A stretch of 64,000 nt of DNA from Ipomoea triloba. Lineage: Eukaryota > Streptophyta > Magnoliopsida > Solanales > Convolvulaceae. Below, piece after piece: positions 35,395-46,754 of the stretch. Position 1 is the first letter of the stretch, and each line of letters opens with the position of its first letter. The notes under the pieces were generated by a model. The model was given only the letters and a program-made list of their open reading frames with translations. It was not told the origin of the DNA and made no database searches. Location: assembly GCF_003576645.1 (NCBI RefSeq), contig NC_044918.1, forward strand, positions 18,739,470-18,803,469, written 5' to 3'. The translations under genes were made by a program, and so were the position numbers.

Positions 35395-35973
35395 TTAAAC
35401 ACCACTTGGTCCAGCGCCATCATTGGCTCCAAAGCGAGTTTCCATGGCTTGAGATTGTGCCTCCGTTATGGAAAACATATTTAATTTCTCAGTTACTTGA
35501 ATAAGGAGTGTTTCCATTTTCTGTTTCATCAATTGTAGCTCAGGCAATTGAAGATCAGATATGGATGGTCTACCTTTTTCAGCCTCTCTCAGAGCTTGAT
35601 CGACCATCTTTTCTTCATCAATTTGAGCTTCAAGGACGTTGATTTGAGAGGTCATCGCTCTCATTTTTGCCTCCTGGTGAGCACGGATAATATGTTCAGG
35701 TATGTTGGCTTCTCTGTTGGGGATTTCACCAAAGTACTTGGTAAGGACTCTATTCATATCAGGGTTGCTAAAGGAGAAAGCTTTGCCAGATGGTGAGAAT
35801 ACCACCATCGCAATCTCGGTGCCACATAAAGTGGACATCTCACTTGCTTTTTTAAATAAACCAGTGCGCCGTTTTGAAAATGTTACAAGACGTTGAACCT
35901 CATTTTCTATTCTAGCAAGGGGAACCCTTTGCCGACCTCTTGTCACTCCTCTAGAAGTATTTCTACCAGACAT
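35395..35973 (-). CDS. Type I (M-alpha) MADS-box protein, copy 3
   Basis: An intact 192-aa intronless frame from the ATG at 35973. The MADS domain and C-terminus match copies 2 and 4. Its N-terminal part (GVTRG, PLARIENEV) agrees with the distant copy 1, while its C-terminal part (KMETLLIQVTE) agrees with copy 4. This mixed pattern suggests gene conversion. Role by family as for the other copies: putative nuclear regulator. Start and TATA spacing are identical to the others, so it may be co-expressed. Confidence 0.88.
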   Translation of the reverse strand: MSGRNTSRGVTRGRQRVPLARIENEVQRLVTFSKRRTGLFKKASEMSTLCGTEIAMVVFSPSGKAFSFSNPDMNRVLTKYFGEIPNREANIPEHIIRAHQEAKMRAMTSQINVLEAQIDEEKMVDQALREAEKGRPSISDLQLPELQLMKQKMETLLIQVTEKLNMFSITEAQSQAMETRFGANDGAGPSGV

Positions 35974-36042
35974 TTTCAAGAAAATTGAATTTACTCACTA
36001 GTACGGTGAGACAATGTATATCGATAATGTAGAATGAAGGTT

Positions 36043-36051
36043 GTATTTATA
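36043..36051 (-). promoter_or_regulatory. TATA box of MADS copy 3
   Basis: TATAAATAC on the minus strand, 70 bp upstream of the ATG. Confidence 0.65.
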
Positions 36052-37051
36052 GCCTAGACTTTTCACTTTGTGGAATTCTTTTATGGTTAAAGTAAAATAA
36101 AAATCAATTTCTAAATTTGTGACTTGGGTTTCGATAGAGATTTTTACCATGTTAGTCAGTAATATCTAGAATTACGAATATTTTAAGGGAAAATTTTAAT
36201 TTTATCGAATTTGTTTTGTGGTATAAAGAGTAATATGATTTAATTTCCGAATTTACAAAGATTTTGGTGACACTAGCTTAATACATTATTAAATTTGATT
36301 CCCAAAAATTAAAGTGTACATTTTTATATTTAGAAAATTTGTAAAGGCAAAAGTTCTTGATAATGGAACAAATTTTGCAAAGTTAATAAATTAGTAAATA
36401 CACAAAAATAGTACGGAGTAACATTAATTATAAGAATTTGTCAAAAGATTTAGGTTAAAAGAATGGGCTTTGAACCAGGCGAATAATTTTGATTGTAACG
36501 TTAATTGATTGGAAGATATGATAGAACAAAAGATTCAATGTACACGGAACTCTTGGCAATGATGGGAATTGAAGAATAAGATGTCTAGGTAAAAGAGTCG
36601 AAAGTTGAACCCTTAACATCTATTTGAAGATGTTTACACGCCTAAGAGACTTCTAATTATAAGAGTTATATCTTCGAAGGGCATAATCAATAAAAATTAC
36701 TCTTATGGTTCGTTTCATCATATTAATTCTTTATTTTTTCTTTTTTTTTTTTGTTTTTAAATTTTCATTCTCCATATCACCCGTTTTTCATTTATCTAAT
36801 TTTCTGACTTCATTTTTCAAATTCAACTTTAAGATTAAAAAAAATGTATTCAATACAATAATACTAAATGTGTAAAATGTATCAAAACTCAATAAATACA
36901 TATTACTAAATAAATTGCAATTATTTCAGTCATATTAGAGCTTAGTTTGACAACAACAAAAAAATATGCAAACCACAATGAGTACAATCCTCATATAGCT
37001 TTTGTACATTTCTATAACAAAGATGATAATAATGATAATAATAATAATAAT
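36052..37051. other. Upstream region of MADS copy 3
   Basis: Homologous to the upstream regions of copies 2 and 4. The Helitron site is empty (CATATTACTAAATAAATTGC near 36898-36920). A short GATAAT/ATA microsatellite closes it. Confidence 0.65.
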
Positions 37052-37510
37052 TGATGGATAATACACTAGGTCTGGGCCACATGGACCAGCCCAAAAGAGC
37101 AAGAATACTTTTCAAGGACTTCGTATCCACAAAATCTCAAGAAAGTGGGAAACTGGATGATGTATAATACACTAGGCCTAAGCCACATGGACCGGCCCAA
37201 GAGATCAACTAGATCAATAAAACCCAAGAAGGAGACCCAACACAGAGCTACCAAAGAGTTCGATAAGGATTAGACTTAGCACTTATAATATTAGCAAGAT
37301 TAGAGTTTATTAGTTATAATGTAACACGGACTCCCAATATGAGGTAGTCCAGGATTCTTACTCCCTGTAGGGCTCTAGACTCAAAATATGTATCAATAGA
37401 CCCTCCATACACGGAGAAAAGGACAAACAATTCTGACCAATACAATACCTATATTCTCTCCATATATTTTTACTACATTTTTCCTATATTCTCGCTATTC
37501 TAACGGGTAA
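37052..37510. mobile_element. LTR-like insertion specific to unit 3
   Basis: This stretch is absent from units 2 and 4. It opens TGATGGATAATACACTAGG, and a near-identical start (TGATGTATAATACACTAGG) recurs at about 37158. It ends near ATTCTCGCTATTCTAAC. The content (ACACGGACTCCC, ACAATACCTATATTCTCTC) resembles a copia-type LTR. No target duplication was found. Confidence 0.4.
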
Positions 37511-38640
37511 TGTTGGCATGCCTTTGACTACCTAAAAGTCATAAAGAAAAATACATGATATATGTGTATTTGTTTGTTACACTAGCTGCCTCGTTTAAAA
37601 ACCTTTAATTAATAAATTACATATATAAAAAAAGAATATAATAGTACTAACTCTTGATCTTCAAGACCCAATCTTCAGAACTGATTTAAGTAAATGGCTC
37701 CTCCTGAAAAAATATCTTTCTAAAAGTAAGTATAGAAACGAATTGTTTGAACAAATCTGATCTTCTAGATTGTCGTACTAGAGTGAATATCTCGTATAAT
37801 AATCTTGTAACTCTTCTATAGCTCATATGTGTTGAATTTTAATTTGAAGCTATATATACTTTGTCAAATTCATAAAATACTCATTTATCATTTATGCATC
37901 ACAAGCTGTATTGTGTTGTCCTTATATAGGACAGTGGGAGGTAAAACAAAGCACAACCAGTTTGGGAATGACATCATGGATATCAAATAAGATAGCCAGT
38001 GCCCAAGTAGCCTATCAAGATCATATATTATTGGGTTCTCACGTAAAAGTCAAGATCTTTGTATCTCTAAGATACTAGGGGATATATGTTAAGTACTATT
38101 CCAATATTTCAGATACTAGGGGATATATGTTAAGTACTATTCCAATATTTCATTAAGCGCTAAATGTTGCTAGCAATTTGATCGCGAATACAATATCAGG
38201 CCTGATGTGATTATATATGGAACTTCTTATGATAATGTACTGCTCCAACAACAATGAAATAATGGACTTTAATTTTGGTCTTAAGTTATCCTCATTATCT
38301 TTTTCGATTTTAAACAGTTCTTTAACTGTACTACTTCAAGAGATTAATAGGTAACCATTAGTATGATAAGAAAATAATATAAAACATCTTCAAGACGTTT
38401 TTCAAGATAGACTGAGCGTGACTTTTAACAACATTGATTTCAACAACATATTTTTTACTTAGTAGACAATGGTTAAATTTTTATTTACATGAATTGAATA
38501 CGTTTCTGAAGATATCCAGTATGATGGATGGAAAGAAACTAAATTGTCAACGGATATAGATTAATAAAAATTCCATTCTTTTTTTCTTTTTATTTGAAAA
38601 CAAAAGCAGCATTAATATTAAGCTCCAAAAATAAAATGTT
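37511..38640. other. Distal part of MADS unit 3
   Basis: Aligns with 33120-34030 of unit 2; no gene is seen. A 41-bp tandem duplication (GATACTAGGGGATAT at 38071 and 38112) is present here and not in unit 2. Confidence 0.5.
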
Positions 38641-38649
38641 GAATACAAG

Positions 38650-39222
38650 TAGGGTAAGAATGAAACCAACTACGAGGACCAGACTATGAGGTAAAGCATG
38701 AACAGCTTATTCTCTAATCTACTGACATAACGAAAGGCCACCTTATCAAAGTTTCGTTTTATCATTTGACACGTACTGCCTAATGACACAACCAGCGTAG
38801 GAGTAATTTGTAGGGGAAGCTTCAAGCATCAAGCAAACCATTTGTGGTTTTATAATTTGACATATATGTCCATGAGAGAGCCTCCTTAATTGCTATCGCT
38901 TCTGAAAGGTGCAGATCATCTAGGCAACCATTCTTAGCAGCTAGAAAGTCCCCATTTCCCCTATGTGCAATATAATTGCCGAGATATAGCTTTTATAATC
39001 ACCAGGGAAGACTGCCGCATCAACATGAATTTGTATGGTGTGCATTAGTAGCATGTACTACAGGCTGTACAACGCTAATAGAAGAAGACTGCAATTCCAA
39101 CCACTCATTAAAAAGAGACGTAGCTGAGCGTAGAACATCACCACCATGCCAAGGTTTCTGGTTCCAAATTAAATAAAATTGCTCCTATGCTTCCAGATGG
39201 TCCAACACAACTAACTTTGCAG
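38650..39222 (-). pseudogene. RNase H-like pseudogene fragment, MADS unit 4
   Basis: The same broken RNase H-like pieces as in unit 3, including the complement of the HVDAAVFPG and WNQKPWHGG regions, with additional small deletions. Confidence 0.65.
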
Positions 39223-39557
39223 TAGTAATTCCATTAATTTATTATTTAGACAAAGAATTGTAACATGAACCTACCTAATTGACAGAGCCATGCATCCAAC
39301 CTCATAAGAAATAAAATAAAAAAAAAATTGACAATCAACAAAATTGATACAAGGTAATAATATAAGACACAAATATCATTAAAACAAGGCTTGTGAACCT
39401 TACAATATGCGTACCATCGAGTAACGCAAGTTTAACCCAAACTTAAATAACATTATCAAAACGTACCCTAGGAGACCGAGAGGAAATGATATCTTAATTC
39501 AAAATAAAATATTAAAATTGTAAAAAGTACTAGAACAAAGTAAGAGATGAAAATAAT

Positions 39558-40136
39558 TTAAACACCACTTGGTCCAGGGCCATCATTGGCTCCAAAGCGA
39601 GTTTCCATGGCTTGAGATTGTGCCTCCAATATGGAAAACATATTTAATTTCTCAGTTACTTGAATAAGGAGTGTTTCCATTTTCTGTTTCATCAATTGTA
39701 GCTCAGGCAATTGAAGATCAGATATGGATGGTCTACCTTTTTCAGCCTCTCTCAGAGCTTGATCGACCATCTTTTCTTCATCAATTTGAGCTTCAAGGAC
39801 GTTGATTTGAGAGGTCATCGCTCTCATTTTTGCCTCCTGGTGAGCACGGATAATATGTTCAGGTATGTTGGCTTCTCTGTTGGGGATTTCACCAAAGTAC
39901 TTGGTAAGGACTCTATTCATATCAGGGTTGCTAAAGGAGAAAGCTTTGCCAGATGGTGAGAATACCACCATCGCAATCTCGGGGCCACATAAAGTGGACA
40001 TCTCACTGGCTTTTTTAAATAAACCAGTGCGCCGTTTTGAAAATGTTACAAGACGTTGAACCTCATTTCCTATTCTAGAAAGGGGAACCCTTTGCCGACC
40101 TCTTGCCACTCCTCTAGAAGTATTTCTACCAGACAT
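39558..40136 (-). CDS. Type I (M-alpha) MADS-box protein, copy 4
   Basis: An intact 192-aa intronless frame from the ATG at 40136. It matches copy 2 at the N-terminus and copy 3 at the C-terminus. Two private changes to proline stand out. CGTEIAM becomes CGPEIAM inside the MADS domain, and GANDGAG becomes GANDGPG near the end. A proline in the conserved strand-forming part of a MADS domain could weaken folding, so this copy may be drifting. It is otherwise a putative nuclear regulator like its paralogues. Confidence 0.87.
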   Translation of the reverse strand: MSGRNTSRGVARGRQRVPLSRIGNEVQRLVTFSKRRTGLFKKASEMSTLCGPEIAMVVFSPSGKAFSFSNPDMNRVLTKYFGEIPNREANIPEHIIRAHQEAKMRAMTSQINVLEAQIDEEKMVDQALREAEKGRPSISDLQLPELQLMKQKMETLLIQVTEKLNMFSILEAQSQAMETRFGANDGPGPSGV

Positions 40137-40205
40137 TTTCAAGAAAGTTGAATTTACTCACTAGTATGCTGAGATCATGTATATTGATAATGGAGAACGA
40201 AGGTT

Positions 40206-40214
40206 GTATTTATA
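40206..40214 (-). promoter_or_regulatory. TATA box of MADS copy 4
   Basis: TATAAATAC on the minus strand, 70 bp upstream of the ATG. Confidence 0.65.
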
Positions 40215-41054
40215 GCCTAGACTTTTCACTTTGTGGAATTTTTTTATGGTTAAAGTTAAATGAATATAAATTTCCAAATTTGTGACTTGGGTTTCGATAG
40301 AGATTTTTACCATGTTAGTCAGTAATGTCTAGAATTACGAATATTTTAAGGGAAATTTTAATTTTATCGAATTAGTTTTGTGACATAAAGAGTAATATGA
40401 TTTAATTTCCAAATTTATAAAGATTTTGGTGACACTAGCTTAATACATTACTAAATTTGATTCCCAAAAATTAAAGTGTAAATTTTTATCCTTAGAAAAT
40501 TTGTAAAGGCAAAAATTCAATGGAACAAATTTTGCAAAGTTAATAAATTAGTAAATACATAAAAATAGTACGGAGTAACATTAATTATAAGAATTTTCCA
40601 AAAGATTTAGGTTAAAAGAATGGGCTTTGAACCAGGCGAATAATTTTTATTGTAACGTTAATTTATTGGAAGATATGATAGAACAAAAGATTCAATTTAC
40701 ACGGAATTCTTGGCAATGATGGGAATTGAAGAATAAGATGTCTAGGTAAAAGAGTCGAAAGTTGAACCCTTGACATGTATTTGAAGATGTTCGCACGCCT
40801 AAGAGACTTCTAATTATAAGAGTTATATCTTCAAAGGGCATAATCAATAGAAGATACTCTTAGGGGTCGTTTCATCATATTAATTCTTTATTTTTTCTTT
40901 TTTTGTTTTTCAATTTTCATTCTCCATATCTCCACTTTTTCATTTATCTAATGTTATGATTTTATTTTTTAAATTCAACTTTAAAATATAAAAAAATATA
41001 TTCAATACACTAATACTAAATGTGTAAAATGTATCAAAAGTCAATAAATACATA

Positions 41055-41509
41055 TCTAAAATCTAAAAACATAATAAGTCTCAATCAAGGTTATATCCTT
41101 GATTTATGTCCATCTTTTTGGATGCTAATAAATGTGTACATTTTACTTTAAATGTTGTACACTTCAATGTTATTAGACAAAATTGTCCTTACTACATTAT
41201 TGTTATACAAAACTACCCTTACACGGTTATAACACCGTTACTTTTAACTCCATCATTATTACCATACACCTATATCTATCATATCTTTTTCCTATTCTTT
41301 AATTGTCATTTATTAAAATTATTATATAATTAATTTAATGGTTGATTATATTTTAATTAAATTTCTATGAATGGTAAATCATATATGTGTGTATAAAATA
41401 CATATATTATTTGTGTATATAATTTGAATTATACATTTTAATTATTTGTATTTATTAATATTTTAATATTGGGCATAAGTTTTCGCGCATCGCGCGTATA
41501 AAATACTAG
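41055..41509 (+). mobile_element. Non-autonomous Helitron (455 bp) with a proven empty site
   Basis: It starts TCTAAAATC and ends with the hairpin CGCGC-ATC-GCGCG (41484-41496) followed by TACTAG. The insertion lies between A and T (ACATA|TTACTAAAT). Units 2 and 3 have the uninterrupted sequence ACATATTACTAAAT, so the ends are exact. The 5' TC, the 3' hairpin plus CTAG, and AT-dinucleotide insertion without target duplication are diagnostic for Helitrons. No coding region is present. Confidence 0.92.
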
Positions 41510-41602
41510 TTACTAAATAAATTGCAATTATTTCAGTCATATTAGAGCTTATTTTGACTACCCAAAAAAAATGCAAAACCTCATTGAGTACAATCCTCAT
41601 AT

Positions 41603-41672
<70 letters not shown>

Positions 41673-41768
41673 TAACAACAACAACAACAATAACAACAAT
41701 AACAACAACAACAACAACAACAACAACAATAATAATAATAATAATAATAATAATAGTAGTAGTAGTAG
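41603..41768. repeat. Long trinucleotide microsatellite (CAT/AAT/AAC/AGT)
   Basis: Runs of CAT, AAT, AAC/AAT and AGT follow one another. The His/Asn/Ser-rich open frame across it is not a gene. Confidence 0.97.
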
Positions 41769-41988
41769 GGTAAATGTTGTATGCGTAGGGGGGAGGGAAA
41801 TAGAAGGAAAAAAGGATAGTAATAAGTTAGTTCTAAGTATAAAAGTGATAAATATTGTTTTATTTAAAAGCATTAGATTTTTGTATTATAGTTACATTAA
41901 AAGTATTAATTTATTACTACATTAAAAAAAAATGGTATTAAAGTGATAGGTTTTATATTAAATTTTGATGAATTCAAATTTTGTTTAG

Positions 41989-42297
41989 GTGGTGAAGTTC
42001 AGATTTCAAGTTCCTTTAATGCCACTAGGTTATTGTTTAATCACAAGTGTCCAGAATTTGCTGATTTTGTTAAAAGGTAAATTCTATGTTCCATTTTCTA
42101 TTTGTTTCCTCTTTCTTTGTAGTGATTGTAACTTATAATCTACATTCTTTGATTTGCAGCTTACCATCTGTGTGCACTCCTATCAGGTGAATTCAATCAG
42201 AATCAAAGCTCTCTGTGTTAAAGAATGAGCGTGGATCTACAAGTACTAAGTTTGAGGTGACTACGATTCAAGATATTTATTCAAGAAAGGAGGTCAA
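41989..42297 (+). pseudogene. RPA-like (Helitron-type) gene remnant
   Basis: Two exon-like pieces fit the OB-fold RPA70-type protein carried by plant Helitrons. One is 41989-42076 (GGEVQISSSFNATRLLFNHK, then CPEFADF); it follows an AG and ends at a GT. The other is about 42162-42297 (LPSVCTPIR, stop, then FEVTTIQDIYSRKE). The stop and later breaks show decay. Further matching bits may lie to 43300. Confidence 0.55.
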
Positions 42298-43485
42298 GTT
42301 AAATTTTTTTATTCTAAGTTCTACAGTTTATGTTCTACAGCTAACCTATTATTAATCCTTACAGTAATGTAGATATCTGATTTCTGGAGTGCTGCAAAGA
42401 TCCTTGGGTGATTGGGTTTGTACTACTTATGTGTGGCTGTTTTGGTTTTAAGTGTAAAATGTGTCTAAGTTTGTGTACTTACTGCTATCCAAGTAAGCTA
42501 TTTTGTAATCTTAGGCGTATATCTTATGTAATGCAGTTAAACTGTACCTATATGTAGCCTATTTTGTAAAACACTTATGTATGCATACTTTATGGAATAT
42601 CAAATATGTAATGGCGGAAGTATTTATAAAGATTGGATTAGGTTTACCTTTGTGCCTTTTTTTTTTTTTTTTGAGTCTTTGTTTTGGTATTGTTCACCAA
42701 ATTCAGTTAGCTCTCTTATTGCCTTTGTAATGATCTTCTAATGGCTAAAGTCTTCTGGTTTTTGACAGGAAAAATAAAAAACTGTTGGCAAATGCTTATC
42801 ATCAATTTTATCTGAGGACAATATTCAAACCAAAATATGTACGGACTAAACTATATGTACTTTTTTTTCTAATCTATTTTTTTTAAAGAGACCTCATGGT
42901 TGGGTTCCACCTGAGTTGCAATCTATTAGTGGGAAAGCCTGTATTGTTTAGGATTTCAATGAAGAAATAAAGAGCAGATGAACATTCTGCTCTCTGCATT
43001 TGTGGTGTTAGGGGTGTGTAAGGATGCAGATGTTATTTCAAAATATTGTGGGAATATGGAACCTGAAGTGCATATCACAAATCAAAACCAGGAGGTTTAG
43101 ATACTTACAGATTTATATTGTTTTTTTTTTTAAAGTTGAATAACAATATGCCTATTATTCAATTATTGTTTTCTTATTTATAGGATTGGTATGGCTGACT
43201 TTGAAATGGTTGGGTTTGATGAGGTGGTTTATCTGGAAGTGTTGGGAGCACGCTAAAGAGGTCAGTAATGGATGAGTTCAATCAGTCTGGAGATCCTAAA
43301 AGAATTAAGATTTCAGTGATCAAGTTAGAAAAAATATGATGCTAGCTCTAATTCTATGTTATCTTACTCTAATATAACTAGACTTTGTTCTATGTACAAA
43401 GTATGTATTCTGTTTTGGGACTTTATGGTCAATATATATGAATATTGTCTTTTGCTACTTTTTCTTTCCCTATTTCTATTTCCAA

Positions 43486-43690
43486 TTTTTATCTATTCAT
43501 GTTTCTATTTAAACAGTACTATGAGGATTTTTATCTATTCATGTTTCTATTTAAACAGTACTATGAGGTGGTTTTAGGGATACATACCCTTTTCCTGTGA
43601 TTATACTTGAGAATGCACATCTTCAATTCAGAACCTTATCTGCAATCATTGAGAATGCACATCTTCAATTCAGAACCTTATCTGCAATCA
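43486..43690. repeat. Two tandem duplications of exactly 42 bp
   Basis: TTTTTATCTATTCATG starts at 43486 and 43528. TTGAGAATGCACATC starts at 43607 and 43649. The sequences are unrelated, but both lags are 42. Confidence 0.95.
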
Positions 43691-44644
43691 GAAAATTAAG
43701 TATTAATTGAGAATGTGATAACTGTAATTAATTTTCAAAAGCTTTTGTGCTATATGAAATTAAATTTACCTATTTAATCTTGCTTTGCATCTGGTATCAA
43801 TTGTTGGATTAGAATCAGTTCTAGCACCAGTTTTATTTCTTCTTAAAAAAAGAGTGAAACTATCACTATGTGGCTAAATATAGAGTGAAACTATCACTAT
43901 GTGGCTAATTATAATATAGTTTAATAAATGCTATGTATTCAAACGGAGAACTTATTAAATTACTAATGTCTATTAGTAAATCATTAAATAAAAAGAGTAA
44001 TCAATAAATAAATGTAGTTCTAATTAATAACTAAATTAACCTGGCATGAACTTATAAACTGGGAAAAAAAGAATACAAGTCAAAGAACAATTTGTAAATA
44101 ATGATCTCTACTCACAATGTTAGTATATGTTGTGATTTCAAACTTAATCATCTATGAAAATGTAATTGTGTAATTACAACTTATGAAGTTATTAATAAGT
44201 AATTTGATTGGGGATGAAATTATCAGTTAAGAATATATTAGAATACAAGGCAGATATGAATTCGTTCTAATGTAGTATTTCAGTATTACAAATTTTTGTG
44301 AATCTTTAATAGTGTGTATTTAACAAAAACTAGGACATATACTTTACTTTCAAAGTGAGGCATATGTCGAAAAAAATTTATAAACTTTTAAAAATATATA
44401 TATATAGAATTTAGATGGAAAAAATAGGACTATGTTAGATTTTGTTAATTCATGAATTTAGTTCAGAGAAGAGGTTGATCATACAAAATATTAACTAATT
44501 AACAAATATGAAGAATCCGAGATTGAATATCAGTAAACTTTTGCATTCCTAATAGAGAGGAAATTCAATTTCAAGCAAAATCTATAAAATACATGTCATT
44601 TACTTGAATCATTACTGTTTGAAGAGATATACTTTCTCCCTATC

Positions 44645-44760
44645 TACCACCGTTGTTGTTGTTGTTGTTGCGGTTGCTGTTAATATTATACTTTTTATTT
44701 TTAGCTTTTGTTATTAGTATTAGTATTATTATTATTTTATTTTTAGGGTTATGGTTACAC

Positions 44761-44796
<36 letters not shown>

Positions 44797-44800
44797 GGTA
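44645..44800. repeat. (GTT)n and (ATT)n tracts
   Basis: GTT repeats near 44651-44668, then ATT repeats near 44765-44797. The Leu/Ile-rich open frame here is a microsatellite artefact. Confidence 0.9.
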
Positions 44801-45195
44801 TGAGAATGATCATTACTAAATTGGGAAATCATATTGTTGAAGATAAAGTGATGTCAGGAAGTCGAGTTTTGGTCATTACTATATGAGTCCTTGAGTTTTG
44901 ATTCCAAGATTATCAATGACACCTTCTGATCCTCGATTGCCTTTTAAGTTTGAAATGAGACAATTCAACTCATGTTGTCTTATGCAATGATGATAAATAA
45001 AAGTCATGGCCAAAGTCTATCTACCGTTGGACTATTTTTAAAGAAACGTGTTTTTGTTCATGGTCAACTTTATGTGGTGCTATCGAGAGTGAACAACCTC
45101 ATTGGTCTCAATGTTGTTATTCTTAATGAGAATGGAGATTATTGTTCTTCAACGTCAAATGTTGTATACAAGGAAATTTTTAAGAATTTGTAAGT
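44794..45195 (+). pseudogene. C-terminal remnant of a Helitron (PIF1-like) helicase
   Basis: Pieces match the last motifs of plant Helitron helicases: MIITKLGNHIVEDKVMSGS, then after frame breaks LSYAMMINKSHGQSLSTVGL and HGQLYVVLSRV, and finally NVVYKEIFKNL before the stop. The frame is interrupted near 44880-44970 and everything N-terminal is gone, so it is inactive. It lies 400 bp upstream of a Helitron 3' end, as expected for such an element. Confidence 0.75.
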
Positions 45196-45375
45196 TTAAT
45201 ATATAATGGACAAGGAAATTTTTAAGAATTTGTAAGTTTAATATATAATGGAATATTATCATCTTAATTATTTGTAAGTTTAATATATAATGGAATATTA
45301 TCATCTTAATTGTAGTCAATAATGTGTTTAAATGGAATATTATCATCTTAATTGTAGTCAATAATGTGTTTAAAT
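45168..45375. repeat. Sliding 42-bp tandem array
   Basis: ACAAGGAAATTTT at 45168 and 45210, TTTGTAAGTTTAATA at 45229 and 45271, and TGGAATATTATC at 45249, 45291 and 45333 are each spaced exactly 42 bp. The repeated word changes along the array while the lag stays constant. Confidence 0.95.
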
Positions 45376-45574
45376 ATTGTGATATAAATATCATTATCCA
45401 CCTTTATTATTGTGTGTTATTTTATTGATTATGGTCATAATGCCATTGTAATACTAAATAAACAACAATAACATTTGTTAATTAACCTCATTCTTCCTTA
45501 TATTGTAAAATATATATAACAAATTTAATTCTTTGCAATAATACAACATTAAATATATGTTTTTAAATTTTAGT

Positions 45575-45601
45575 CCGTGCATCGCACGGGTGGCATACTA
45601 G
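45575..45601 (+). mobile_element. 3' terminus of a larger, decayed Helitron
   Basis: The hairpin CCGTGC-ATC-GCACGG (45575-45589) is followed by CTAG (45598-45601) and then T. This is the standard Helitron 3' end. The element would reach back past the helicase remnant and perhaps the RPA-like remnant. Its 5' TC end was not found. Confidence 0.8.
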
Positions 45602-45664
45602 TTTGATATAAAAGTGATAAGTATTATTAAGTATAACTGAATAATCTTTAACATTTTATTAAGA

Positions 45665-45790
45665 GGGGATTGGTGCTTAGCTCGTGGATTAACAATACAA
45701 TTGACTGCTCTACTAGGAGTGAAATTTGAAACTTTGTGATTACCAAGCTGACAATCCAACAAACTTGGTTACATTGGGTTCTCCCTTAAG
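45665..45790 (+). mobile_element. SINE-like element (weak)
   Basis: A box A-like GTGCTTAGCTCGTGGATTAA (about 45673-45692) and a degenerate box B-like string around 45716-45737. Ends were not resolved. Confidence 0.3.
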
Positions 45791-46189
45791 ATAACATTAT
45801 TATATTTACTTATTTAGTAAACATGTATCTCCGGTACAAAATTGCGTACCCACCCAATAAAATTACCTCTTTGGGCATAGCATTCATATTTTGTTTTCAT
45901 AGCAAACTAGCAAAGGAAATATTGTAAACTCAACGAATCCAAAACAGGAAATTAAAATTGATAGCTAAAACAAATACTTATAAACAGATACTACATTGTA
46001 ACAGAATGAGTAATACTCAAAAAAAAATACTGAATGCAACATCTCATCTTTCACGTTACCAATCTTTTACAAGGTGTTTGGTTGAAGGGAATTCCATTCC
46101 CACTTATTTTTGGGGTGACAAGAGAAATCTGAGATGGGGTGCATTGAATAAATTAAATCGTGTTATGTATATTAGTTTATGAATCATAC

Positions 46190-46330
46190 ATATATTAGAG
46201 GTAAATCACACACATTAGTAAAACCTTGAACAATAAATTCATTTAAGATGTTGTTTACAAGAATCGAGCTCGTAATCTTCTGGTTAACAAGAATCATGTT
46301 ATATTCACTCATCCACCTTTTTTGAGACAT
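46190..46330 (-). mobile_element. SINE-like element
   Basis: On the minus strand GGTGGATGAGTGAATA (complement of about 46303-46318) resembles box A. AGATTACGAGCTCGATTCTTG-type sequence (about 46258-46279) resembles box B. Confidence 0.4.
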
Positions 46331-46754
46331 GTTACCAACCATTTTGTCTCTGCTAAGTTTTAAGTCAGATTTTCCGCAATTCTGCACTCATCAATCATCA
46401 TTTGGATCATCCGTCTTCCTATCTCAAAACAATTTTTAACACTTTCTAGCCCAATGGATCATCCCTTCCTATCTCAAAACAATTTTTAACACTATTTCTA
46501 GCCCAACTGTATTTTTTTAAAAAAAAAATATTATATAAAAGTTATTTTTGTTGGAGTTGGGTCATCCCTTCCTATGTAAAACATGTCATCAATTTAGGTC
46601 ATATCTAGAAGCCTATTTATTTATTCCACATATTTGTTATCCTATTTCTGTTAGGATTGGGAAAATAATAATAATAATAATCCTTGTCATAATATGATAA
46701 TATATATCTGTTCATAACTACTTTCTCAACCTACAGAAGCACAAAGAGTCAACA

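Noticed and set aside
38071..38152. Tandem duplication as a further member of the 42-bp series
   Set aside because: Its lag is 41, not 42. The duplications at 24631 (35), 24735 (64) and 43851 (31) also have other lags.
39711..40059. Plus-strand open frames of 82 and 64 aa repeated in each MADS unit
   Set aside because: They are antisense shadows of the MADS coding region and are conserved only because it is.
41554..41925. His/Asn-rich open frame of 123 aa and its Leu-rich antisense
   Set aside because: It is a translation of a trinucleotide microsatellite.
44653..44886. Leu/Ile-rich 77-aa frame resembling a membrane protein
   Set aside because: Most of it is GTT/ATT microsatellite; the remaining tail belongs to the Helitron helicase remnant.
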